From positions 1 to 64,000 of the forward strand of contig NZ_CABPRU010000001.1 of assembly GCF_902459705.1 (NCBI RefSeq): DNA of 64,000 bases, in the 5' to 3' direction. The stretch comes from Pandoraea terrigena. GTDB lineage: Bacteria; Pseudomonadota; Gammaproteobacteria; Burkholderiales; Burkholderiaceae. The stretch's first letter is position 1. Every line of letters starts with the position of its first letter. The position numbers and the translations under genes were made by a program. Shown one piece after another: positions 47,612-55,140 of this stretch. The notes under the pieces were generated by a model that was not told the origin of the DNA, searched no databases, and saw only the letters and a list, made by a program, of their open reading frames with translations.

Positions 47612-48103
47612 TCAGCGCGGTGCGTCCCGTTTAGTCAGATAGTGCAGCGGGAGCGCATTGCTGCGCTTGAAAGCGCTCAGCACGATGTTCGAGCGCACAT
47701 TCTCCACGCCCGGCACCTGCATCAGTCGCTTCATGACGAAGGACGACAGGGCATTCAGATCGGGCACCACGATACGCAGGAGGTAATCGGCTTCGCCGAC
47801 CACCGCGTGGCATTCGAGCACTTCTGGCAACAGATTGATCTCCGCCTGAAAACGCTCGATGACCTGATCACCATGATGTTGCAGGCGCAGCGTCGTGAAT
47901 GCCGTCACCGCCAGGCCCAACGCCTCGGGACGCAGCACCACGCGATATCCCTCGATAACCCCTTCGGTCTCGAGCCGCTGCAAGCGGCGGCCGATCTGCG
48001 ACGCAGAGAGCGCCACGTGCTCCGCCAACTGGTGATGCGTGGCACGTCCTTCCTTCTGCAACGCGTCCAGAAGGGCCAAATCGAAGTGATCCAGAACAAG
48101 CAT
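47612..48103 (-). CDS. Lrp/AsnC-family regulator divergent from phhA
   Basis: A 163-residue feast/famine regulator with the helix-turn-helix at LAEHVALSASQIGRRLQRLE and the RAM domain from about 65, including CHAVVGEADYLLRIVVPD. ATG 48103 follows GGAGAA. It is divergent from phenylalanine 4-hydroxylase across 141 bases that contain dyad and direct repeats, so it very likely controls phhA with phenylalanine or tyrosine as effector (inference from position). Confidence 0.92.
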   Translation of the reverse strand: MLVLDHFDLALLDALQKEGRATHHQLAEHVALSASQIGRRLQRLETEGVIEGYRVVLRPEALGLAVTAFTTLRLQHHGDQVIERFQAEINLLPEVLECHAVVGEADYLLRIVVPDLNALSSFVMKRLMQVPGVENVRSNIVLSAFKRSNALPLHYLTKRDAPR

Positions 48104-48129
48104 GACGATTCTCCGCAATAAATCACATT

Positions 48130-48179
48130 TTTATGCGAAATTTATGCAAACGACTTTCACCACAGGCGCATTATGCGCC
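48130..48179. promoter_or_regulatory. Candidate operators in the lrp-phhA divergent region
   Basis: TTTATGCGAAA (48130-48140) and TTTATGCAAA (48141-48150) are direct repeats 11 bases apart, so they lie on the same helix face. GGCGCA-TTA-TGCGCC (48165-48179) is a perfect 6-base dyad. Both lie between the Lrp and phhA start codons, as expected for Lrp-type control. Confidence 0.5.
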
Positions 48180-48244
48180 CATTTCGCACGCCATGCGCAC
48201 TACACTTTCAATCATTGTCCACGCTTGATTGAGTCGTTCGCATC

Positions 48245-49090
48245 ATGTCCCTTACTGCCATGCTCCGAGAGCAATTCGACGCCGGTCTCACGACCCGGCC
48301 CGACTTCACCATCGAACAACCTGTCGATCAATACGGCGCGGTCGATCATGCGGTGTGGCAGCAACTCTACGAACGTCAGACGGCAATGCTGCCGGGCCGC
48401 GTCTGCGATGCCTTCATGGACGGCATTCGCGCCCTCGACATGGACGCGCGCCGCGTGCCGGAGTTCGAACGCCTGAACGAAAAACTGATGGCCGCGACCG
48501 GCTGGCAAGTCGTTGCCGTGCCCGGCCTCGTGCCGGACGACGTATTCTTCAACCATCTCGCCAACCGCCGCTTCCCGGCTACCTGGTGGATGCGCCGTCC
48601 CGATCAGCTCGACTACCTGCAGGAGCCCGACTGCTTTCACGACGTTTTCGGTCATGTGCCGCTGCTCGCGAATCCAGTATTCGCTGACTTCATGCAGGCC
48701 TACGGCAACGCCGGCAAGGTCGCGCAATCGCTCGGGGCGCTGCCATTGCTGGCGCGTCTGTACTGGTACACGGTCGAATTCGGTTTGATGCGCGATGGCG
48801 ACGGGCTGCGCATCTATGGCGCCGGCATCGTCTCGAGTCGCGGTGAAACCGAATTCTCGCTGGCCTCGCCCGAGCCGAATCGCGTCGGATTTTCGCTTGA
48901 GCGGGTGCTGCGCACGCAATATCGCATTGACACCTTCCAGCAGACGTACTTCGTGATCGACGACTTCGCCCAACTGTTCAACGCCATGCGCGCCGATCTG
49001 CCCGCGCTGTTCAAGCGGTTTGCCGAGCAGCCGGCATTCGAGGCCAACGCCTGTCACCCCAACGACACGCCCATCCTGTTGCCGGCATGA
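48245..49090 (+). CDS. phhA: Phenylalanine 4-hydroxylase
   Basis: A 281-residue non-haem iron, pterin-dependent monooxygenase that converts phenylalanine to tyrosine. Iron ligands are His132 and His137 in CFHDVFGHVPLL and Glu178 in YWYTVEFGL. The length matches the bacterial single-domain enzyme, which lacks the animal regulatory domain. It is followed by phhB, which regenerates the cofactor, and is divergent from an Lrp regulator. Confidence 0.96.
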   Translation: MSLTAMLREQFDAGLTTRPDFTIEQPVDQYGAVDHAVWQQLYERQTAMLPGRVCDAFMDGIRALDMDARRVPEFERLNEKLMAATGWQVVAVPGLVPDDVFFNHLANRRFPATWWMRRPDQLDYLQEPDCFHDVFGHVPLLANPVFADFMQAYGNAGKVAQSLGALPLLARLYWYTVEFGLMRDGDGLRIYGAGIVSSRGETEFSLASPEPNRVGFSLERVLRTQYRIDTFQQTYFVIDDFAQLFNAMRADLPALFKRFAEQPAFEANACHPNDTPILLPA

Positions 49091-49380
49091 TGGCGCGGCC
49101 CGGCTTGCTGCGGGCCACGTGGCGACCGGCCGTCCGATACGCCTTGAGCACCCGTCTTATTTCTCTCGCCCTTCGCGATATAGGACGGGGCTCACGCACA
49201 CGTGGCGCCCGCCTGTGAAACAATAGGTCGCATGAACCGGCAACCCCGCCGTTTCATGGGCGCTGCGTCCGGCCCGGCCGACAACCATCCTGACACCATA
49301 CGCAGCCATCACTGGCGCCATGCCGGCGTTGGTGCATGCCCATTGGCCCGATTTGCACTGAACGCTTTGAAAGGAATGCC

Positions 49381-49686
49381 ATGACAACACGACTCTCCTC
49401 CGAGGCACGCGCCAGCCTGACCGAAGTGCTGCCCGAGTGGCACCAGGTGGTCGGACGCGACGCCATCCAGCGCAGCTTCACGTTTCACGACTTCAACGAG
49501 GCCTTTGGCTTCATGGCCCAGGTCGCGCTCAAGGCCGAAAAGACGAACCATCATCCGGAGTGGTTCAACGTCTACAACCGGGTCGATATCACCCTCTCGA
49601 CGCACGACGCCGATGGCTTGACCCAACGCGACGTCGATCTGGCACTGGCCATCGACCAGTTCGCAGGCGATCGCGCCTCGAGCTGA
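49381..49686 (+). CDS. phhB: Pterin-4a-carbinolamine dehydratase
   Basis: A 101-residue enzyme that dehydrates the 4a-hydroxy-pterin produced by PhhA so it can be recycled. The active-site segment is [20 protein letters not shown], with the conserved His-His-Pro-Glu-Trp. ATG 49381 (MTTRLSSEA) is chosen over an upstream in-frame start. It lies 290 bases after phhA on the same strand; the gap has no gene and may hold a separate promoter. Confidence 0.95.
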   Translation: MTTRLSSEARASLTEVLPEWHQVVGRDAIQRSFTFHDFNEAFGFMAQVALKAEKTNHHPEWFNVYNRVDITLSTHDADGLTQRDVDLALAIDQFAGDRASS

Positions 49687-49729
49687 CCTGCCTCTGCGCG
49701 CTTGCTGCCGCGGGAGACGCCCGACGCGC

Positions 49730-50182
49730 TCAGCGCTTTGGCGCAAGCAGCGTGCCACGGCACGCCTCAGTACCGCAGTGGCAAGCGTATTCGCGCTTGA
49801 GTTTCGCTGTGTAGCGCGCGTCGATCACCAGACCGTAGTCATAGAACAGCTCTTCGCCGACGTCGATGTTGCGCAAGGCGTAGATATAGACGTGTTCGCC
49901 CTCCTCGCGCGCCTCGCAGTTGGGCGAGCAGGCGTGGTTGATCCAGCGCGCGTTGTTGCCGTCGACTTTGCCGTCGATACACCGGCCGTCTTCCAGACTG
50001 AAATAGAAAGTGTGCGTGGGGTGCGCCGGGTCATGGGGATGGCGGCGCAAGGCCTCACGCCACGAAATGATCTCGCCCTTGTACTCGATCACGCGATCCC
50101 CCTTCTTGAGGCGCTTGAGCGCGTACACCCCCTTACCGTGGACGCCGGACTTCCTGACTTCGATTCTGCGCTTGGCTGCCAT
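49730..50182 (-). CDS. SET-domain protein-lysine methyltransferase
   Basis: A 150-residue compact SET-domain protein. The AdoMet-binding start is SGVHGKGVYALKRLKKGD, the catalytic core NNARWINHACSPNCEAR, and the closing motif GEELFYDYGL. A post-SET-like CHCGTEACRGTLL follows, with Cys-x-Cys-x4-Cys able to share zinc with the core cysteine, as in eukaryotic histone methyltransferases. It presumably methylates a lysine in a protein; the target (nucleoid, ribosomal or other) is unknown. It is convergent with phhB, and no partner gene adjoins. Confidence 0.9.
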   Translation of the reverse strand: MAAKRRIEVRKSGVHGKGVYALKRLKKGDRVIEYKGEIISWREALRRHPHDPAHPTHTFYFSLEDGRCIDGKVDGNNARWINHACSPNCEAREEGEHVYIYALRNIDVGEELFYDYGLVIDARYTAKLKREYACHCGTEACRGTLLAPKR

Positions 50183-50263
50183 CTCTATGCGACGAGGTTT
50201 CGTGGATGCAAAAAAGCGCAGTGTACAGGCACGCGGCGCTCATGTGCGTGACAAGCGTTGACG

Positions 50264-50296
50264 AAAAAAAAACGTCACCCGGTACCGGATGACGTT
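50264..50296 (-). terminator. Rho-independent terminator after the MarR gene
   Basis: AACGTCA-C-CCGGTACCGG-A-TGACGTT (50271-50296) is an almost perfect palindrome. Nine A residues at its left end give a T run on the minus strand. It lies 50 bases past the stop of the MarR gene. Confidence 0.85.
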
Positions 50297-50346
50297 CTCC
50301 CCCCTTCGCGCGCGCCGCTTGTGCGTGACGCATGCCGGTCGGTGAC

Positions 50347-50988
50347 TCAGGTTTTGCTGTACAGCTTCCAAACCTTGCGTTGCATGGCGATGTCGGCGTC
50401 CGCGTGCGCATTGCAGTCCAGCGGCAGGCGCGAATCGTCATATGTCGCGTTGAAGTGATCGCAGTGGTACTGGCCTTTGCCGCGCGCCGACATCTCGAAG
50501 TGGCTGCACGTCAGGCACATGCGTTGCGGCGGTACGTCGCCCCGCTCCTGCATCGTGAAGATCAGCTTGACGAGCGTGCGGTAGAGTTGGGCACATTCCT
50601 TCTCGCCGAGCGATTCAGACGCCGTGGTCAGGAAGTTAGGCCATTGCGACGCCTTCCTGGCCGCCGTCTTGCCGCGCGCCGTCAGACGCAGCGCCAGGGC
50701 ACGACCGTCGTTGGCATCGCGCCGCTTCTCGACCAGTCCCTTGTTTTCCAACGTGCTCACGGCCTCGCTGACCGTGGCCGATGTGAGTGCGGCATCCTCC
50801 GCAATCTCGCCCAATCGCATCGGCACGCCGCGCGAGAGCAAGAGCGTCAGAATCTCGCCCTGCGTCGGCGTCAATCCAGCCATTGCCGCGCCCTCCCAGG
50901 CGTGGCTCCGTAACGCAGTGCCCATACGCAACAAGCCTGCTGTCACGCGCTTGGGCAGCGCTTCATCTAGTGGGGTCGGAGTAGCCAT
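50347..50988 (-). CDS. MarR-family regulator with a four-cysteine C-terminal tail
   Basis: A 213-residue winged-helix regulator, about 60 residues longer than usual. The MarR core covers about 15-150 (LTPTQGEILTLLLSRG; EIAEDAALTSATVSEAVSTL; wing EKRRDANDGRALALRLT). The extra tail has Cys158, Cys161, Cys176 and Cys192 together with several histidines (CLTCSHF, YHCDHF, DCNAHADAD), which looks like a zinc or iron-sulfur site and could make the protein a metal or redox sensor. It is the gene just left of the proposed replication origin and is transcribed away from it. Confidence 0.87.
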   Translation of the reverse strand: MATPTPLDEALPKRVTAGLLRMGTALRSHAWEGAAMAGLTPTQGEILTLLLSRGVPMRLGEIAEDAALTSATVSEAVSTLENKGLVEKRRDANDGRALALRLTARGKTAARKASQWPNFLTTASESLGEKECAQLYRTLVKLIFTMQERGDVPPQRMCLTCSHFEMSARGKGQYHCDHFNATYDDSRLPLDCNAHADADIAMQRKVWKLYSKT

Positions 50989-51559
50989 GATTTTCGTTAG
51001 GATTTCTAAAAACTATACGTCAGTAATACAGCTTGTCAAATGAACTCACGGGCGGTGCATCACACGTCTCGTCATTGCATTCCATTCATGCCGGCGCCCC
51101 GCCCGGGGGAAACCCTGAACCACTTCCGTGTCGATACGCGACGGCAAGTCGCTGTTGAACCCACCGCCCCACCACGATTCCATTGTGTGTTCTGAGTTCG
51201 ATTTTGGCGTATCAGTTCTTGTACTGATCTCCCAAATCCTACTCAGGATGTTTACAAAGTATTGGTGTCCTGCGCACTCGCCGTACGAACCGCGATATTG
51301 GGAAAAACATTTCGCATCCCATGCCAATTACCCGGTCGATCCCAGCGGGGCGGGCTCCAGCGGCTTTTGGGAAGCGCCTCGCACCCCGCACGATCACCTC
51401 TCGTCTGCGCAAAGCCTCGCCAGACATGGCTCGCAGACCGTATTGATCCCTCTCGACGGCTGCCAGCCCGCGCAACAACTAGCAGAAAAACCACTCGATT
51501 TTCGAGACGTTTCAGCACCAGCAGGCGTCATTCGCGAGCGCCCCCGTTGTCCCTGCTTT
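50989..51559. other. Non-coding left half of the origin gap
   Basis: About 570 bases between the MarR start and the DnaA-box region. It contains open frames in two directions, but their sequences are low-complexity and unlike any family I know. I see no gene or RNA here; the MarR promoter should be at the left end. Confidence 0.5.
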
Positions 51560-52145
51560 CCTGGCCAGCGTATGACGGAACGAAAATCATTCTAAAAACA
51601 ACTGCCGATCGTCAATCAACGAAGCAGTGTTCCGTAAATAACCGAGGGGAAGAATGAATCGACGTGTCCGCTTGAAGGCACTTCGGGATACGTGATTTGA
51701 AGAATTTGACAGTACCGGCGATCTCGCCCGTTACCACCAGCAAAACCAACATCATCACTTCTTGCACCACTTCACGGTAAGCCACAGAACAAAGTGGCGA
51801 GATTGTATCCGCGAACCGTTCGGCCAAAACAACAACGTCAAAATTATCCACAAAACCCCGTTTTGAGGGGTGTCTTGCTCAATATTTAGGCGCCTGTGGA
51901 TAACTTTATGGATAACCTATCGGACTCGGTGTGCATGGGTTCGGGATAACTTGCAAATCTTTCCACAGGGTCAAAAACTGTTCAGAGTTGTTCTTGGGAT
52001 ACCCGCTGTCTTTCCATCCAGTTCTCATTCGGGCAACTTTCTGTTTACACGGCGTTAACTGTGGTTATCCACAGGAAAGGGCTGCCTTTGTTAACTACTA
52101 CTATGTATACATACAGTAAACCTATTAAAACCTTAAAACCTTGCT
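51560..52145. other. oriC: Proposed chromosomal replication origin (oriC)
   Basis: A non-coding, AT-richer segment in the 1.4 kb gap between the MarR and YbdK-type genes. Perfect DnaA boxes are at 51844-51852, 51895-51903 (reverse) and 52065-52073; a one-mismatch box is at 51907-51915 (reverse) and weaker ones at about 51941-51949 and 51959-51967. Past the last box come three CTA triplets (52095-52103), the palindrome TATGTATACATA (52102-52113) and two tandem TTAAAACC repeats (52125-52140). This order, boxes then CTA/TAG trinucleotides then AT-rich DNA, resembles the basal unwinding arrangement described for bacterial origins. dnaA is not in the window. Confidence 0.72.
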
Positions 52146-52326
52146 ATGGACGACGCGAAACCGGCAAAACTCGCTTCGCCTGAAGCGTGGGGAACACATC
52201 GCTCGCGATGCACGATCTAGCCTCCTGAGGAACGGTTGACCGCGTCAGCGGCACAGACCGGAAGCGTTTCCTGCCGAGTGCCGCCTGCAGCGCCTGCGGT
52301 CTCCTGCTGTAAACCGAGCGGGCAAG

Positions 52327-52353
52327 AAAAAACCCCGCCAAGGCGGGGTTTTC
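52327..52353 (-). terminator. Strong bidirectional terminator after the YbdK-type gene
   Basis: AACCCCGCC (52331-52339) pairs with GGCGGGGTT (52342-52350), with A run on the left and TTTT on the right, so it works in both directions. It would insulate the origin region from transcription of the ligase-antiporter operon. Confidence 0.92.
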
Positions 52354-52429
52354 TCACACCGATCGCATAAGAACGGTTGCGTCCAAACACAAGCGACGCC
52401 GATGACGGACCGTTGGCGCAGGCCTCAGG

Positions 52430-53545
52430 TCATGCTGCCCATCGCAAACATTGCTGCCGAACCATCTCGTTGAGCGACTTGGCTTCCGCATGGACATCGC
52501 GCAACCAGACGGCATCGTTCTTGCCAGAGGCGACCAACTGGCGGATTTCTTCGCAGGCTGCTTCGGCCTCCAGCGCCGCAGCATGCGGCTTGATGATGTC
52601 CAACGTCTGCGTGATATGTTGCCCCAAAGTGGTGCGTTCACCCGTCTGGGGGTCGACGTAAGCCCCGTCCAGACCAAAACGGCAAGCCTCGAAGCGATTG
52701 AACGTGTAGACAAGGTAGTCGTCCTCGCTCAGTACAAACGGACGCTCCTCGAGCAGATAACGGGCCAGGGACTGGATATAACAGGCGATAGCCGCCGCGC
52801 GACCGACCGATAGGGGGGTATCCATCACTCGTACTTCGATCGTCCCAAAACCCGGTTTCGGCCGAATATCCCAGTAGAAATCCTTCATGCTTTCGACCAC
52901 GCCGGTTTTCACCATCTTGTCGAAATATGTCTCGAAGTCTTCCCACTTGAGCACGAACGGCGCCCGGCCCGAGAGCGGGAAGGCGAACACCGAGTTCAGA
53001 CGCGCCGAATGGAAGCCCGTGTCGACACCCTGCACATACGGTGACGACGCGGACAACGCGATGAAATGAGGGATATAACGCGACATCGCGTGCAGCAGAT
53101 ACAACGCGCTGTCCGGATCCGGGCAGCCAATGTGCACGTGTTGCCCGAAGACCGTGAATTGCTTGGCGAGATAACCGTACAGCTCGGAGAGGAAGTGAAA
53201 GCGCGGCGAATCGTAGATCGTGCGCTCGCTCCAGCGCTGGAAGGCATGGGTGCCACCGCCGCACAGGCCGACGTTGAGCTGCGCGCTCGCCGCCACCAGA
53301 ACGTCGCGAACGCGGGTCAGTTGCGTGACGGCATCGCTATGCCGATGGCAGATGTCCGTGGACAGCTCGATCATGCTTTCCGTCATTTCCGGCTTGATCT
53401 CGCCCGGGTGGGTCTCCTTGGCCACGAGCCGCATCAGGTCGGCAGCAGCCTTCGTCAGGTCGTAATCGTGGCGATTGACGATCTGCATCTCCAGCTCCAC
53501 ACCGAACGTGCATGGCTTCGAGGGAATGAATGCTTCTAATGACAT
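52430..53545 (-). CDS. ybdK: Carboxylate-amine ligase, YbdK type (GCS2 family)
   Basis: A 371-residue ATP-dependent ligase of the glutamate-cysteine ligase type 2 family. E. coli YbdK has only weak gamma-glutamylcysteine synthetase activity and its true substrate is unsettled. Family blocks are [12 protein letters not shown] at the N-terminus, [14 protein letters not shown] near 54-67, [11 protein letters not shown] near 132-142 and [13 protein letters not shown] near 230-242. It starts 3 bases after the CPA2 antiporter stop, so the two form an operon, a link that might connect thiol chemistry with K+/H+ exchange as in glutathione-gated potassium efflux (inference). Confidence 0.9.
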   Translation of the reverse strand: MSLEAFIPSKPCTFGVELEMQIVNRHDYDLTKAAADLMRLVAKETHPGEIKPEMTESMIELSTDICHRHSDAVTQLTRVRDVLVAASAQLNVGLCGGGTHAFQRWSERTIYDSPRFHFLSELYGYLAKQFTVFGQHVHIGCPDPDSALYLLHAMSRYIPHFIALSASSPYVQGVDTGFHSARLNSVFAFPLSGRAPFVLKWEDFETYFDKMVKTGVVESMKDFYWDIRPKPGFGTIEVRVMDTPLSVGRAAAIACYIQSLARYLLEERPFVLSEDDYLVYTFNRFEACRFGLDGAYVDPQTGERTTLGQHITQTLDIIKPHAAALEAEAACEEIRQLVASGKNDAVWLRDVHAEAKSLNEMVRQQCLRWAA

Positions 53546-53548
53546 GGG

Positions 53549-54754
53549 TTAATCCTTCCGCTCACCGACAAGGGCCAATGCCCAATAGACCACCAGGGGC
53601 GCGACCAGTTGCAATACGACAACCGCGGACATCACCACGGCCTTGAGCATCGGATCGAACTGCGGGTAGATGTCGTACGTGTCGGCAACGAGTACGAACG
53701 CGAGACTGGCCATCGGGCACAACGACAACCCGAGCGCGACGGCCTGCTTGTAGCTGATTCCGGCCTGATGGGCGACGGCGACCGTGCCCACGACCTTGGC
53801 GACGCTGCGCACCACGATGATTGCCGCTGCGGCCAGGCCCCCGATCACAACGTATTCCCACCGGAACGACAGCGACGTCAGCACGAACAGCACCACGGCG
53901 AGCAGCCAGCCGGCCGTGCCGAAGTACGCGGGCCAAAGCTGCGGGCGCTCATCCAGATTCCGGAAGATGATCCCGGCGAGCAACAGCGTGAGCGAGTTGG
54001 GTAGCTTGAGCATGTGCACCAGCGCGACCATCAGCATGATCAAGCCAATGAGAATCACGAAGGCGTGCTGGTCCTGGCTGCCGAACTTGCGGAAGATCAG
54101 ATTGCAGGCCTTGGCCAGCACGAACGCCAGCACGATCGAGCCGATGAGCAGGTACAGAGGATGAAACAGCACGACCCAGACGCTCGAGTGGTACGCCTGG
54201 TGCATCCATCCATAGACAAGCTTCACCGCCACAACCGCGTACACGCTATTGAGCGCTGCCAATGCCAGCAACCGCTCCGTGACCTGACCTTCGGCGCGCA
54301 ATTCATTCTTGAGCTGGATGACGACAGCTGGCGAAGTCGCCATGCTGATCGAGGCAATCAGCACCGCGCTCAGCGGCGCCACGCCGAAAACCCACAACAC
54401 GGCATAGACCGCGACGAAGGTCAGCAAGGCCTCGAGCGCGCTGGTGACGATGATCCAGGGGTTGGCCCGCATCCATCTCAGGTTCAGGCGGCTGCCCAGT
54501 TCGAACAGCAGCAGGCCCAGCGCCAGATCGATCAGCAGCCGGATGGCCGCGCTGGTCTGTGCGTCCAGCATTGAGGAAAGACCCAAGGTGCCGCCAACCA
54601 GCCCGACCACGGCGTAACCGGTGATGCGCGGCAGGCGCAGTCTCCGGAAACAGATTTCCCCCGCCAGACCGGCAAAAACCAATGCCAGCCCTGCGAAGAA
54701 AACGGGATCGGGCGTCGGCGGCCAGCCCGGAAAGAGGGACAGTTCCGACGTCAT
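53549..54754 (-). CDS. CPA2-family cation:proton antiporter (KefB/KefC-like membrane domain)
   Basis: A 401-residue inner-membrane antiporter with about 12-13 helices. The N-terminal half shows LPRITGYAVVGLVGGTLGLS and LLFELGSRLNLRWMRANPW; ASISMATSPAVVIQLKNELR is the ion-site helix region, here with SPA rather than the common SDP. There is no cytoplasmic TrkA-N domain, so Kef-type nucleotide gating is absent. The ATG at 54754 is chosen because upstream sequence in frame is basic and not membrane-like. It is co-transcribed with the YbdK-type ligase. Confidence 0.87.
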   Translation of the reverse strand: MTSELSLFPGWPPTPDPVFFAGLALVFAGLAGEICFRRLRLPRITGYAVVGLVGGTLGLSSMLDAQTSAAIRLLIDLALGLLLFELGSRLNLRWMRANPWIIVTSALEALLTFVAVYAVLWVFGVAPLSAVLIASISMATSPAVVIQLKNELRAEGQVTERLLALAALNSVYAVVAVKLVYGWMHQAYHSSVWVVLFHPLYLLIGSIVLAFVLAKACNLIFRKFGSQDQHAFVILIGLIMLMVALVHMLKLPNSLTLLLAGIIFRNLDERPQLWPAYFGTAGWLLAVVLFVLTSLSFRWEYVVIGGLAAAAIIVVRSVAKVVGTVAVAHQAGISYKQAVALGLSLCPMASLAFVLVADTYDIYPQFDPMLKAVVMSAVVVLQLVAPLVVYWALALVGERKD

Positions 54755-55140
54755 TAATGCTCGCTTTGCGCCGCTTGACGGCGCATCAAGTGGTGGAAAG
54801 TAAAGAAAATCGTGCGCGGGGTTGCAGATTAAGAACAAATGCACGACGAACCCGAAGGGTTGGCCCCATTTTGCCACACTCGGTTTCCGACGCTTCCAAA
54901 CGGGCGTCTCGACGGCGGCAGGTTTGACCTGCCGCAACGCGGTTTCACCGTCCTGCCTAACGTTGGGAGCTGTGCAGTTTGCGGGCGCGATATCGCGCTT
55001 TGGCCAGGAGATACGGGGGCAAGCCCCGAAGGGGCGCCGCCCCCGCATGGGGGCGGGTGACGACCGCTATAGGGTCAGATTCGAATTATTGAATCCCCAA
55101 ATACTTTCGGAAAACGACGGTAGGCAGGGGGCGCGCGCTA
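54755..55140. other. Non-coding interval between mnmC and the antiporter gene
   Basis: About 390 bases. The stretch near 55010-55060 is a chain of GC-rich self-complementary blocks (GGGGC/GCCCC repeats) that may fold as an intrinsic stop for mnmC, though no T run follows. A 73-codon open frame here has no recognisable features. Confidence 0.5.

Noticed and set aside
51128-51595. A 155-codon open frame in the proposed origin gap
   Set aside because: No family resemblance, no ribosome site, unusual composition for this genome; it overlaps the non-coding origin region.
51612-51851. A 79-codon minus-strand open frame containing a DnaA box
   Set aside because: A hydrophobic stretch is present, but there is no start signal or homology, and the frame runs into the DnaA-box cluster.
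54839-55060. A small frame (73 codons) with two cysteines downstream of mnmC
   Set aside because: It ends in GC-rich hairpin sequence with no ribosome site or recognisable motif.
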